DNA of 64,000 nt, from assembly GCA_030411725.1 (NCBI GenBank), contig MU839828.1, forward strand, positions 1,674,001 to 1,738,000, read 5' to 3'. A model generated the notes under the pieces. The model searched no databases and was not told where the DNA came from. It saw only the letters and a program-made list of their open reading frames with translations. A program made the position numbers and the translations under genes. Positions 1-11,026 of the stretch are shown here, one piece after another. Position 1 is the stretch's first letter, and each line of letters opens with the position of its first letter. This DNA comes from Echria macrotheca. Taxonomy: Eukaryota; Ascomycota; Sordariomycetes; Sordariales; Schizotheciaceae.

Positions 1-251
1 CGACTTCAACGTCAACTTCACTTCCCCCCAACCAACGCATCGGGGCAAACCACTGCATCACCAACGGCGTCGGTCGGGGAGCAAACAACTCCCCGAAACA
101 CCTTGCATATCAAGTCGGTAACTACTCTATCTCTATCTAGAGTGCATCTCGACCGGGCTCGGACAATTCTCCGAACCCGCCGCCTCGTCACCTCCCTCCC
201 TACCTTACCTCCCCCCTCCTACACAGTACTCTCCCAAAAAGTGCCGACCCG

Positions 252-282
<31 letters not shown>

Positions 283-815
283 ACACACACACCGTCGCAT
301 CGTGCCTTTTCCCATCGAAGACTTTAATATAATATAACCTCAAACACCAAAAACCCAGTCGCCGACCGGATCCGAGAATCCTGCCCCCACCGAAACTGTA
401 CAAGTGAAACAAAATACATATTCGTCCGCAAAGAAGGGGGTATATACATGGCAAAAAAACCAAGACAGACAGAAATAAAAGACATAAACACATAAAACAC
501 ATCAACAAGAATCTGGGGGAGCCACCCGTACATCAAATCCATCCGTCGTCACCTCGTTTACGCCTCTCTCCCCCTCTCTCCATGAACAAAATACCACCAC
601 CGACCGACCGTCAAAACGCCTTGCCAAATTTCAAACCATTGCGTGAGTTTTGTACCGCCCGTTCTCGATGCTCTCCCTCCCACCGTCGTAGCTTGCCGGG
701 GCCCGGGTCCGATCACTCGGTTAGGCCGCGTCGTGAAATAATATACCCTAAATGAAGTTTCCCCCCTCCACTGGGGACCTCGCCGGTCCCGACGGATATC
801 AGCGCCGCCTCTCTA
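1..815. other. intergenic, 3' flank of the Zn2Cys6 factor gene
   Basis: No supported coding region. The segment carries a CA microsatellite (separate entry) and AT-richer sequence near 420-520, which would suit the 3' UTR of the minus-strand regulator ending at 816. Short open frames here overlap the simple repeat and resemble no known protein. Confidence 0.6.
252..292. repeat. (CA)n dinucleotide microsatellite
   Basis: About 20 CA units, interrupted once by a T. It is a simple-sequence repeat likely to vary in length between strains. Confidence 0.95.
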
Positions 816-3444
816 CTACTGAGATCCCGCCCCTTGCTGTTGCGTATAGAGATTTGGGTTGAACCCCCCAAATGAGCTGTACTGTACCAGGTAATTCCAG
901 TCCATCTGCGCAAAGTCGACCTCTTGCATCGGCTGCCCAAACATCTGACCCGTCCCATCAAACGCGCCAAACATCATCGAGTCGTCCATGGCCCCCATGG
1001 TGCCTGGCCCAGCCATCTGCGGCGACACGTCGCTCAGTGGTTTGCCCGCGTACATAGCAGCAGGCGAGGGACCTGCACTCGGCTCGCCCGCGGCGACACC
1101 ACCAGCTGCAGCTCCCGCAGCCGTAGCAGCCGCCGGCCCGGGAACCTGAGGACCAGGTGGCGCGCTAGAGCCGGCGCCATTGGCGGGTGCTGGCCGCTTC
1201 CACCGGGACATGGTGTTGCGCAGCAGCACGACGATCTTGGGCGTCTGCAGCGTGCGTCCAAGCTGCAGCTCGGCCGCCTCTCGGGCATCCCACGCCTTGA
1301 CGAAGAAATGCCCGAAAGCGATATGCATCGGGGACCGCAAGCTCCGTGTCAACCCGCGCCGCTCGTGGTTCTCAATCATGGCGTTCCAGGCCCGCTCGCA
1401 TAAGTCGCCCGTGGTCCGGTGCCGCAGCTCCGATACCAGGAAAATGTAGGCTGGAAAGGGAAAGTGCTGATACGTGTACCATCGGAATCCCTGTATCGAC
1501 TCGGTACTTTGGATAATATTGTCGTACTCAACCGCTTTTATAGCTTCGACGAACAACCCATCGCGCTCCGCTTGTTCGATGGAATCGCTGGGAACACCCC
1601 GGCAGAGGAAATCGATGACGCGCAGCTTGCACAGCGCCTGCCGTGTCATCATCAGAGTAAAAAAGTGCAAAGGAATTTTTGGGTCGCAGTGTTTGAGGTA
1701 TGCGTTTTCGATGTAGACACAGAAACTCTCCAGGTTGTTCGGTAGGTTCTGGGTCGCCACGTGGCTCATGACGTCCGGTGATGAAGGCGAAGGACTGTAT
1801 TGCACCCGCGGCTTGTTGACATTGCCGCTGCCGCCGGGTGTGCTCACGCTCTGGCGGCCACTGTGAGCGTGGTGCGGCTGTGCGGCAACTGTAAGCTCTA
1901 TCCTGGTCAGGCAGAAGAGCATTTCTGTGGCGCCTGGGTAGGCGGTTGGTGGATCTTTGGCGTGTACGTTGAGGTCCGTGTCGTTAAGGTTGAGCGGGAA
2001 CCTACAGTCCCCACCGGCAGTAGACAGGGCCGTGATCGACGACCCCGTGATCTCGGCCACACGTTTGTCGAAGATGACGAGCTGCCACCATAATCGTCTC
2101 CGCTGCTCCGTCTCGAATGGCGGGAGACCAAACTGAGAGCCATCCTTGTGGAGGCCTAATCGCGTGGCGATTCGAACAGCGATGCCGATTAGACAAAACA
2201 GCGAACGCGGATCGACATACGGCCGAACGCAGAGCTAAAACGTCAGCGGGAGCCAGCACCAGAAATTCCGCATGTCTTACCAGATACAAGAGAAGAGCCT
2301 GCAGCACCATCAACTCGGTCGACCGCATGAAGCCCGCGTTTACGAGAGACTGCTGGGTTGCGTTGTGAAACTTGCCCAGCAGCACGGCCTTGTCCTCGCC
2401 AAAGGTGCTGTTGACTTCGTCGTCTGTCATGGAGGTTATCGCAGAGAAATAAATGGCGAACATCAGAGCTTCTAAAGGCTTGGTGATCTTGGCCGTGTTG
2501 GCGCCGGCGCTGATAATCTGTGCCTGCAGAGTAGGGGTATGGCTGAGCTTGAGGAGAGGGTTCACGTTGTTGATGTAAATCTGCCAGAGCTGAAATATTT
2601 GAATGGCAGATGGGTGGAAGCCGGTCACACTGATCATGGAGCCACCCACAATAAAAGGAAAGCCGTCACTGTTCTCGAACATGGTATCAAAGGCATGGTG
2701 AAGTGTCGGGCCCTCATAGTCCTCGTCGGAAGAGTCTATCATTTCGTCCGCCGCGCGATACTGCCGTATTGTCAGTCATGCTGCCAACCCGACTTAGGGG
2801 CCAAGAGACTAAGAATGAAAACACCGCTCGGGACGGTGGGGGCCGGTATGATCCGGCTGATATCAAAATGAAAGAATCCAGTACCGCCGACATGGCTTAC
2901 CTCTTTATAGTAGGGATACCACCTTGGCCTACTGCGAAACGTTAGCAAGAGAGCCTTCCAACAAACAACACTAAACTCACCTCTCCTGGCCCTGCTCGGG
3001 AGAGGCATGGTCTGCCATGGACGAGGGCGACGTCTTGAGGCCGCTGAGGTCCTGCTCAAGGTCGGCCACATCGTCGGCAGCCTCGGAAGGCTTCAGGTCC
3101 TGGGCGATGGGGTCGAAGTTGACGCCGTGCTGCGACAGGAGGTGCTCATACTTGCGGAGCCGGTCTATCAGGTCCCGCTCGTGCGGCTTCTTCTTCCGCC
3201 GCCGGGGCGGCTGGGGAGGGACGACCCGACACTCAACATTGGCCTTGACACAGTTGGCACACGGCTTCTGCTTGTCGCACCGGACCTTGCGCTGCTGACA
3301 CAGGACACACGAGTGGCCCCGCGTCAGCTTCATGGCCGCCGATGCTTCAGGGCCGGGCCCGGGGGCGGGGGGCAACGACGCGGGGAGGGGGATCCGCTGC
3401 GGCGACGGAGGCGGTTCGGCGCCCTGGGGCTGCTCGGAAGCCAT
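816..3444 (-). CDS. Zn2Cys6 fungal-specific transcription factor
   Basis: Nuclear DNA-binding regulator of about 797 aa in four exons: 3444-2981, 2931-2901, 2760-2281 and 2234-816. The Zn2Cys6 cluster lies at residues ~46-73 with spacing C-x2-C-x6-C-x5-C-x2-C-x6-C. It is followed by a basic linker (PPRRRKKK) and a short coiled-coil-like segment (IDRLRKYEHLLSQHG). The middle part, including VRIATRLGLHKDG and RRRLWWQLVIFDKRVAEITG, is the typical fungal_trans (middle homology) region. The C-terminal ~130 residues are rich in Ala, Gly and Pro and may activate transcription. The start was set at the Met followed by ASEQPQ. An upstream in-frame Met at 3504 would add a hydrophobic stretch unlike the family. 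Exon 2 is only 31 nt, but it restores a conserved W-x-x-Y motif between the zinc cluster and the regulatory domain. The target pathway is not evident from sequence. The gene diverges from the MFS exporter at 5686. Confidence 0.9.
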
Positions 3445-5685
3445 CGTCGCCAATATGTACGGAGCTGCTACGCACACGACGCCGGACAGCCAGGGCCAGG
3501 GCACACACCCCTCGGGTCCGAAAAGGGAAAGCCTGCGTTCGAGGTGCTAGCAGTCCAGTCCGGAGTGGAACGACGCCAGAGCCACGCCCAGGCAGGCGAG
3601 TCCGTGGTCCAGTGACAGACTCGACACCGGCCAGGGCAGGGCAGGGCAGGGCAAGGGGGGGAGGGGGGTGAGGGGGGTGAGGGCAGAGCCGCAACCGCAA
3701 GTTGACGGCTAAAAGAGGAACAATGGATCGCGGAGAGCAAATCGTCAATGGGTGAGGGGTCCAGCACCGTCGATCCAGACGGCGGGGATTGGGATGGTCC
3801 GACTCTCGGCCGCCCAGGGCGTGCGCGTGGACGGGTCACGGTTGGCACGCTGCACGAGTCGGCGAGCGAAAGCAGCAGAGCACCCTCGGCCGGCCGGCCT
3901 GGGATGACTGGCTGGTCGGCTGGGTCGGGGAGTCAGTCCAGCGGCCAGGATGCCTGTGACAGCTGTCAGTGCCGGCGGTGGCGTCCCCAGCGAGCAAACT
4001 CCAAGCTAAAAGCGCACGATGCTGCGGGTCTCAGAGAGCTGCCAGATCAAATGGCTGCGCCCGTCGTCTGGGACCGTCGATTGGGCGACACAAGTCGAGC
4101 AGCAGCAGCAGCGCGATCCGGTCAGAAGGTGAGGAGTGAGGAGAAGCTGCCGCTTCCGCAACAGGTGAGCCCGGACAGTCCGCGCCTTGTCGCTGGGCAC
4201 CGTGGGCCGCCGCAGCGTGTAAAAAAAGAAGCCAAGCCGTCAGCACTACCAACCCTGGGAATACGCCCCGCCGGCTCAGGGTTGGCGCAGGGGCAGCAGC
4301 GTGGGAGCAGTGGCAGTGGAGGGCAGGCGACAGGTGCTGGCGGTGCTCGCACTGTTCTGGCCGCCGTCCTGACGAATCAAGGAGAACAAAGGGTGGCGTG
4401 GTCGGGACCGAGGGGCGCGTCTCGATGCCCGAGCGCACGCAGGTGCCAGCGAGCAGAGCTTGCCTAACCAGGCAAATTAGCAGGGCCAAGACAGCCGACC
4501 CCAGCGGCCATAGCCGCATAATTGGCAGGGGCGACTGACAATTGGGACTGGCGCTAGCCGGGTCGGGACGATCGACAACCGTCCGAACGGGATCTAATTT
4601 CGCTGCTGACAGTGTCGCTACAAAAAAGTCGCTGACAGAGAAGCACATTTTGTGTAGCAACGGTGCGTCGCTGCACCGCAAACGCTGGCGGATGCTTATT
4701 CGACAGCCGCGACCGGGGGGTCCCGCACTTGCAGGGGTAGGTATCGCGGATCCGATGGGGAAATTCCACCATCCTTGAATCCTTCCCTCTCTCGCCCTTT
4801 CCTCCCACATCGCCAATATCAGGGGCCGCCAACTGCCCTCGACCGACTCAGCAGAGACGACAGACGGCGGCGGCGGCCAAGGTCCGACGCAGCCAAATTT
4901 GAGCGGGCCGGATAGATTGAGTAGATTACACTTACGCCTGCCATGGCATGGGCTGGCCATCATGGGCCCCCCATGCCGTGCGGGCACAGCACCGTGTCGC
5001 TGCCGGCCACTGCCCCGCGGACCGTGAGACGAATGGAATACGCAGAGACGGGGCATCTCTTATAAGAGACACGTCGGGCTTCTTCTTCCTGCCCGTCCTA
5101 AACAGAAGCCGTCTGGAAGCCAATCCAGTCGTCCGTGCCCCAGGTGTTCGTCGCGCGTTTGCTGCTCCCTTGGCCCTGCTCTGCTCCCTGCTCCATGTTT
5201 CTCTTTTGAGCCATCCGGGAAATCAATCCAGGATCCGACCACAGCCCCGAGGCGCACCCCCCCTCCCCCCAGACCGCGCGACCGACCAGCCCGCCGCCGT
5301 AGGGTAGAGAAATCGAGCTTAGCGTAGTATTTCCCGAGCGCCAGCCGCAAGCAGCAGGGGACTTCCGGACCTCGCCTTGCTCGTCGACGCTCGCAGCTCT
5401 CCTCATCACCTGCCAAGAGGGCCCCCGGCCGCCTTCCACGTTCTGTTTCCTCTACTCTCGCTGCTGGCTGGGCATTCCTCCTATAGGGAGCACACTCGCT
5501 CATATTCGACCCAGTTCCCCGGTCCTCATTCCTCTCGCCATCCGTTTTCGTGTCGACCGACCACTCGTTTCGTCCCTTTTTCTTTTCTTTCGTTGTTTCG
5601 ACGCCGGACGGGTGTCCTCTGAGTGGACCGACGACATCTGGACCGGCAACTCCCCCCGGCCACCGGACTTCACGTCGTCGACACC
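3445..5685. promoter_or_regulatory. divergent promoter between the Zn2Cys6 factor and the MFS exporter
   Basis: This 2.24 kb interval separates the two start codons. It is GC-rich and contains the G-run tract at 3632-3690 and CT-rich stretches just before 5686, as is usual for 5' UTRs in filamentous fungi. Open frames of up to 341 codons occur on both strands, but they lack family resemblance and look like stop-poor GC-rich noise. Shared regulation of the flanking genes is an inference. Confidence 0.5.
3632..3690 (+). promoter_or_regulatory. G-run tract, possible G-quadruplex
   Basis: The plus strand holds at least seven runs of three or more G separated by 1-3 nt: GGGCA repeated four times, followed by runs of six or more G. 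The matching C-rich strand is the coding strand of the regulator gene. The tract lies about 190-245 bp upstream of its ATG, in the promoter or 5' UTR. Confidence 0.6.
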
Positions 5686-8210
5686 ATGTCCGCCATGCAC
5701 TCCAACACATCGCTGGGCAGCCGCCAGTCGGGCGCGCCCTTCCGCCCCGGAACGGTCGACCCGAGCGAGCTGGAGAAGCTCACACCCGAAGCTCAAAGTC
5801 CCGGGGGGCCACGACCTGGCGGTCCTCCCGGGCCTGGAGGGAAAGGCGGAGGCTTGGGGCCCGGCGGTCCTGGAGGACACAATCCCGATCTCTTCAAGCC
5901 GAGGAGCTTTCGATTCTGGGCGACGCTCATTTGCAACTTCCTCGCCCTCTTTCTCGTCGCCCTCGACCGGACGATTATCGCGCCTGCGGTCCCGCGCATC
6001 TCGGATGAGTTCCATGCCTTGGGGGATATCGGTTGGTATGGTTCGGCCTACATGTTGACGACGGCCTGCGCTCAGCTCGTCTACGGCCGCATCTACAAGT
6101 TCTACGACATGAAATGGTAAGTCTGACAGGGAAGAAGCCGCTTGTTGGTGCTAATCCGTCCGCAGGGTCTTTGTTATCAGCGTCATCATCTTCGAGATTG
6201 GGTCGGCTATCTGCGGTGCTGCGCCGTCGTCGGTCGTTTTCATTCTCGGTCGTGCCGTTGCCGGTCTGGCGTCTGCCGGTATCTTCTCCGGTACAATGCT
6301 GATCATGATTCCCATGATCCCGCTCCACCGCCGGCCTGCGTTCCAGGGTCTCTTCGGTCTGGTTTTCGGTCTTGCGTCGGTTATGGGTCCTCTGATCGGT
6401 GGTGGTTTCACCGAGGGTGCCACATGGCGGTGGTGCTTCTACATCAACCTGCCAATTGGCGCCATCTCGCTGTTATTCATGTTGTTCTTCTGGAACCCGC
6501 CTAAGCAGAAGCATCAGCCCGCCCCTCTGATGCAGCACATCAAGCGGCTCGACCCCATCGGCATGTTCTTCTTCCTTCCCGGAACGGTCTCGCTGCTCCT
6601 GGCTCTGCAGTGGGGTGGTTCGACGTATCCGTGGGACAACTGGAGGATCGTCATGCTGTTCGGTATCGCTGTCGCCTGCACGATCGCTTTTATCTCGGTC
6701 GAGATCATGAAGCCCGACACGGCCATGGTCCCGCCCAAGATTATTACTCAGCGGAGCGTTGCTTTCGGTGTTTCGTTCACTTTCTTCCTTGCCGGATCCA
6801 TGTTGCTAATGGTTTATTTCGTACCGATCTGGTGTAAGTTTTGGTCGATCCAGGAGTCGTGCGTGGTTACTAACGATCACAGTCCAAACCGTCAAGCAGG
6901 TCAACTCGCTCCAGTCCGGTATCAACACGCTGCCGCTTGTGCTCAGCCTCGTTGTTTCCAGCATTCTGGCCGGTATGATCACACAAAAGATCGGCTACTA
7001 CGTGCCGTCCATGCTTATCGCCCCCGCCATCATGTCGGTCGGCGAGGGCCTGATGACCACGTTCAACCGTGACACGCCATCCTCGCAGTGGATTGCGTAC
7101 CAGTTCCTCTCAGGTTTCGGTCTCGGCTTCGGTATGCAGACTTCGGGTCTGGCCATCCAGACGGTTCTGCCCAAGGAGGACGTCAGCATCGGTATTGCTA
7201 TCAACTTCTTCCTCCAGCAGCTCGGTGGTGCCATTTCGACCTCGATCGGCCAGAGCATTCTCAGCAACTTGCTCGCCTCTCAGCTCTCCAATGTTCCCGG
7301 CTTCGATCCCAAATCTATCGTCGGTGAGGGCGCGACCCACCTGGTGGACGTTGTGCCCCCCGAGTTCAAGGACCTGGTTATCGACGGATACAACTTTGCC
7401 TCGCAGCGGATCTTCCTCGCTGCCGCCGGCTTTGCCTTTGCTGCCCTTCTCTGCGCCCTCGGCATGGAGTGGAAGAGCATCAAGAAGGGCAAGAACGGAC
7501 AGGGACCTCCTGGAGGCCCCGGTGGACCGGGCGGACCTGGTGGCCCGAATGGCGGACCCAACGGCACTCCCGGGCTTGGCCCCGGCCCGAACGGCGATCT
7601 GCCCAGCCCCATGATCGACATGCACCCACGACACTCGATGGACCCGAGACCCTCCAACGTCGACGGGAAGGCACCGCCGTCGCCCGGATACGACACGACC
7701 TCGCACGCGTCGACTGGCGTGATTGCGCTCGACGGCTCCGGAAACCATTATAGCATATTGGGCATGCCAGGACAGAACCCCGGCTCCCACTACAGCATCA
7801 TCATGCCGGGTGTGCACGGCAACGGCTCGCAGCTCAGTCTGAATACGGCCTTTGACTCCAACAACCCGTACAATTCAGCGATTGCGGCGCCTGTGGTGTT
7901 TGTTCCGCACAGCGGAGACCCGAACAACCCGTACGGGCAGATGGTGTATGGAAACTCACCATACGGCAACTACGACAATAATATGATGGGCATGCCGGTG
8001 ATGTACATGAACCCCGCCGGGTTCGCGCCGCCACCGGCTCCGAACGCGGACGGACACCGCGACTCGCTCTGCAACAACTGTCGGTGCAGTATCGCTGGCA
8101 TCCCCGGGATGCCGGCGGCGGCGTCGAGCTCGACGAGCTTGCCGCTGGCGGATGAGAAGGATTTGGGGAAGAGGAGTAGAGCGTCGACGATCTCGGGGAA
8201 TGGACGATGA
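5686..8210 (+). CDS. MFS exporter of the DHA2 (14-TM) type with Gly/Pro-rich tails
   Basis: Predicted plasma-membrane proton-coupled drug or toxin exporter of about 808 aa. Exons are 5686-6116, 6166-6833 and 6883-8210; both introns are 49 bp. Family marks are LDRTIIAPAVPRISDEF in TM1, GWYGSAYMLTTACAQL in TM2, GRAVAGLASAGIFSG in the TM4 region and GPLIGGGFTEGATWRWCFYINLP after TM5 (split here as GPLIGGGF and WRWCFYINLP). The transport core covers roughly residues 85-560. The protein is unusually long (the family is usually 550-600 aa) because of two low-complexity parts: an N-terminal GGP/GPG stretch (residues ~38-67) and a ~245-residue hydrophilic C-terminal tail that opens with a collagen-like GPGGPGG run. 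Near the end is a small CNNCRC cluster. The substrate cannot be read from sequence. No biosynthetic cluster surrounds it, but a Zn2Cys6 gene diverges from it. Confidence 0.9.
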
Positions 8211-9177
8211 TTGTCAGACGGCGAGGCGGATAAGACATCTCATTAGCTACGGCGTCGGAGGCGTTTTTCTTTCAGGGATACTCTACCAAAGCTAATTAGC
8301 ATTTTCTGTGTGATTGTGGGGGATGATAATAACTGTGGATAAGCTTGTAGGATTTGACGGGAATTGGATTTTACATATGGGTTGGATGGAAGATGCAATG
8401 GGGGCAGTTTTACCTAGTGACGGCTTTCATGACTGGGCGCGGGAGTGGAAGGACAGGGCCAAAGCCGGTGTCGTGGTGTTGGTGTCTGGATAGGTGAGAG
8501 GAAAAGGGGGACGGTCCAACGGTTACCAAAAGACGGTAGACCTACACACTTTTGCAAAATCCTTTGCATTCTGTAATTTTGCTGCAAGGCACACACTCGC
8601 ACTCTCGTATAAATGATAATTGATAGTCTTTTTTGTTGCATTGGAATTGGAATGAAGTTGGAGTAGAGATCTGAAATCAGCTTTTGGCTCAATCCATCGC
8701 GCGTGGACTAACAAGTTGGTAGTTAGCGGGCCAGTAGGGTTGCGTTCTTGGCGCGGCTGAAGTTGCTTGGTGGTGGGGGCCGAACCCGCCAGGCTGGAGG
8801 GGGCAGGGTTGTCCGCTACGGGTTCTGTGAGTGGCCGAAACATTTGGCTGCGTCATTGGAGGTTGCATGCAATCTGGCATTTTTACTTCCCAAAAATTCG
8901 GGGTTCGTTTTGGCCGAAGGTTCGACGTTGTGCTTACACATGTAAGGGTAAGGCTGTTGAGCTGTTGAAGCTATCTGGCCTTTTTATTTCACACGCTCTT
9001 TTGTTTATTTTATTTTTTAACTTCTTTTGTATTATACATTATTATCGGGGAAGAGAGCGCAATATCATGACCGATAACTAGCGACGACGACCGGGCGCAA
9101 TCGCATTTTATCTTTTCGCAGCAGCAGCAGCAGTTCAACAATTCGCACCATCCGGAGGAGAAGAAGAAACAGACACG
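8211..9177. other. intergenic between MFS exporter and ALG7
   Basis: No supported gene. It should hold the exporter 3' UTR and the ALG7 promoter. A short CAG/GCA run (9118-9133) sits about 45 bp before the ALG7 start and belongs to the probable 5' UTR. Confidence 0.6.
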
Positions 9178-10704
9178 ATGACAGGCCACCACACGACACA
9201 GCACGCGCAATCGCACTCCCCCGCGGCATCAACAACACTCTCCTCCACCGAATCTATCTCGCTGCTCTCCCTCAGCCTGGCATGTATCGGTATTCTGGCC
9301 AACACGTTCCAGGGCGACGGCGAGCCGCTGATCGCGTCGCTCGCGCTCAGCGGGCTCGCGTTCGCGGGGACATATGCTTTAATCCGCTGGCTCGGGCCGA
9401 CGTTTATGCGGTCTGGCCTAAAGGGGGTGGACATGAGCAAGCAGACGCGGCGGGAGCTGCCCGAGTGCATGGGGGCCATCTGCGCGGTTGTTTATTTGCT
9501 GGTCGTGATTGTGTTTATCCCGTTCCCGTTCTACAAGGACATTGTGGCGGCGACGAGCGGAGGGGGGAATCGGGATGTGGTGTTGCGGGTGGAGGAGGTG
9601 CAGAGGGGGCGGTTTTTGCATCGGTTTCCGCATGGGAAGGTATGTTTTTATTTTATTTATTTTATTCCTTTTTTGGTTATTGTTGATTCGAAGAGAAAGA
9701 GAGAAAAAGTGCTGATGATTTACAATGACAAAAAGCTGGCATCCTACCTGTCGGCGATTATATCCCTACAGTCGATTGCCATCCTGGGCATCGGGGATGA
9801 CTTGTTCGACATCCGGTGGCGGCATAAGTTCTTCATCCCGGCCTTCGCGTCGATCCCGCTGCTCGTCGTGTACTTTGTCGACTTCGGCGTCACGTCCATC
9901 GTCATGCCGATTCCACTGCAGCCATACCTCGGCGAGCTGTTCGACCTCGGCCCGCTGTATTATGCCTACATGGCGTGCGTCGCCATCTTCTCGCCCAACT
10001 CGATCAACATCCTCGCGGGCATCAACGGGATCGAGGTGACGCAGTCGATCGTCGTCGCGCTGCTGCTCGCCTTCAACGACTGTCTGTATCTGCTCACGCC
10101 GTACCCGCACCCGGCGACCGACTCGCACCTGTTCTCGTTGTTTCTGCTGCTGCCGTTCCTGGGCGTGTCGTTTGCGCTGCTGTGGTATAACTGGTACCCG
10201 GCGCGCGCGTTCGTCGGGGATACGTACTGCTACTTTGCCGGCATGGTGTTTGCGACGGTGGCGATTCTGGGGCACTTCAGCAAGACGCTCATGTTGCTGC
10301 TGCTGCCGCAGGCGTTTAATTTTGTTTATTCGGTGCCGCAGCTTTTTGGGCTCGTGCCGTGTCCGAGACACAGGTTACCGAGATTCAATAAGCGCACCGG
10401 GCTGATGGAGCCGAGCGTGACGGAGTGGGTTCCCGAGAGACAGCCAAAGCCGGCGGTGGCGTGGATGTTGAGGATGCTCGGGAGGTTGGGGCTGTTGATG
10501 GTCAAGGTTGATGGGGACGGGAAGTTTGTTGAGACGAGCAACTTTACGATTATCAACCTGTGGCTGGTCTGGCGCGGGCCTTTGCGCGAGGACCGGCTGG
10601 CGGGCGAGATTACGGCGATGCAGGCTGTGGTTGGCTTGTTTGGGCTGTTTGTGAGACATCGGTTGGCGCTGTTGATTTTCAAGGAGGACAATTGGGGGTT
10701 GTAA
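9178..10704 (+). CDS. ALG7: UDP-GlcNAc:dolichyl-phosphate GlcNAc-1-phosphotransferase
   Basis: ER membrane enzyme that transfers GlcNAc-1-P from UDP-GlcNAc to dolichyl phosphate, the first step of N-glycan precursor synthesis and the tunicamycin target. Conserved segments are visible in order: MSKQTRRELPECMG near the N-terminus (the family's Mg/UDP loop region), KLASYLSAI, GIGDDLFDIRWRHK with the Asp pair, NSINILAGINGIE, YPARAFVGDTYCYFAG, and NFVYSVPQLF followed by PCPRHRLPRFN. About ten hydrophobic segments span the protein. One intron (9640-9735, 96 bp) is a multiple of three and contains no stop, so the frame reads straight through it. Removing it joins HGK to LASYLSAI, as in homologues, giving 476 aa (exons 9178-9639 and 9736-10704). 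The 3' splice site would be AAG. The neighbours are unrelated housekeeping genes. Confidence 0.95.
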   Translation: MTGHHTTQHAQSHSPAASTTLSSTESISLLSLSLACIGILANTFQGDGEPLIASLALSGLAFAGTYALIRWLGPTFMRSGLKGVDMSKQTRRELPECMGAICAVVYLLVVIVFIPFPFYKDIVAATSGGGNRDVVLRVEEVQRGRFLHRFPHGKVCFYFIYFIPFLVIVDSKRKREKVLMIYNDKKLASYLSAIISLQSIAILGIGDDLFDIRWRHKFFIPAFASIPLLVVYFVDFGVTSIVMPIPLQPYLGELFDLGPLYYAYMACVAIFSPNSINILAGINGIEVTQSIVVALLLAFNDCLYLLTPYPHPATDSHLFSLFLLLPFLGVSFALLWYNWYPARAFVGDTYCYFAGMVFATVAILGHFSKTLMLLLLPQAFNFVYSVPQLFGLVPCPRHRLPRFNKRTGLMEPSVTEWVPERQPKPAVAWMLRMLGRLGLLMVKVDGDGKFVETSNFTIINLWLVWRGPLREDRLAGEITAMQAVVGLFGLFVRHRLALLIFKEDNWGL

Positions 10705-11026
10705 GTATGCGGTACATAATTGATAAAATTGATGGCAAATTGATAAGGTTACGAATATACCTGCCAATACTTGGTGATCCTATGGATATCCCGTCAGTGG
10801 TGACAGCTGCCCCTGAGTCCCCTTACCCACATGCCAAGCGGCGGCGGTGTGCAAGGAGCTTGGGCCCAGGGGTTTATCCTTCTTGGCAATCGCAACTCCA
10901 CCTGTCCAACCTTGAACCTTCCCATCTGTAACCTCGCATCGTTCGCCTCGTCTGTCTCACACCACATCTTATAAAAAAAAGAAAATGAGAATAAAACCCG
11001 ATATTTAAAGACAAAAGAGCACAAAA
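10705..11026. other. short intergenic gap ALG7-SEH1
   Basis: 322 bp between two plus-strand genes. It contains the ALG7 3' UTR and SEH1 promoter, with an A-rich stretch just before the SEH1 ATG. No other feature was seen. Confidence 0.6.

Noticed and set aside
3748..4467. 239-codon plus-strand open frame
   Set aside because: No family resemblance and in competition with the minus-strand frame; treated as noise.
4031..5056. 341-codon minus-strand open frame in the divergent promoter
   Set aside because: No domain, low-complexity GC-driven composition, overlaps another long frame (3748-4467) on the opposite strand; typical of stop-poor GC-rich promoter DNA.
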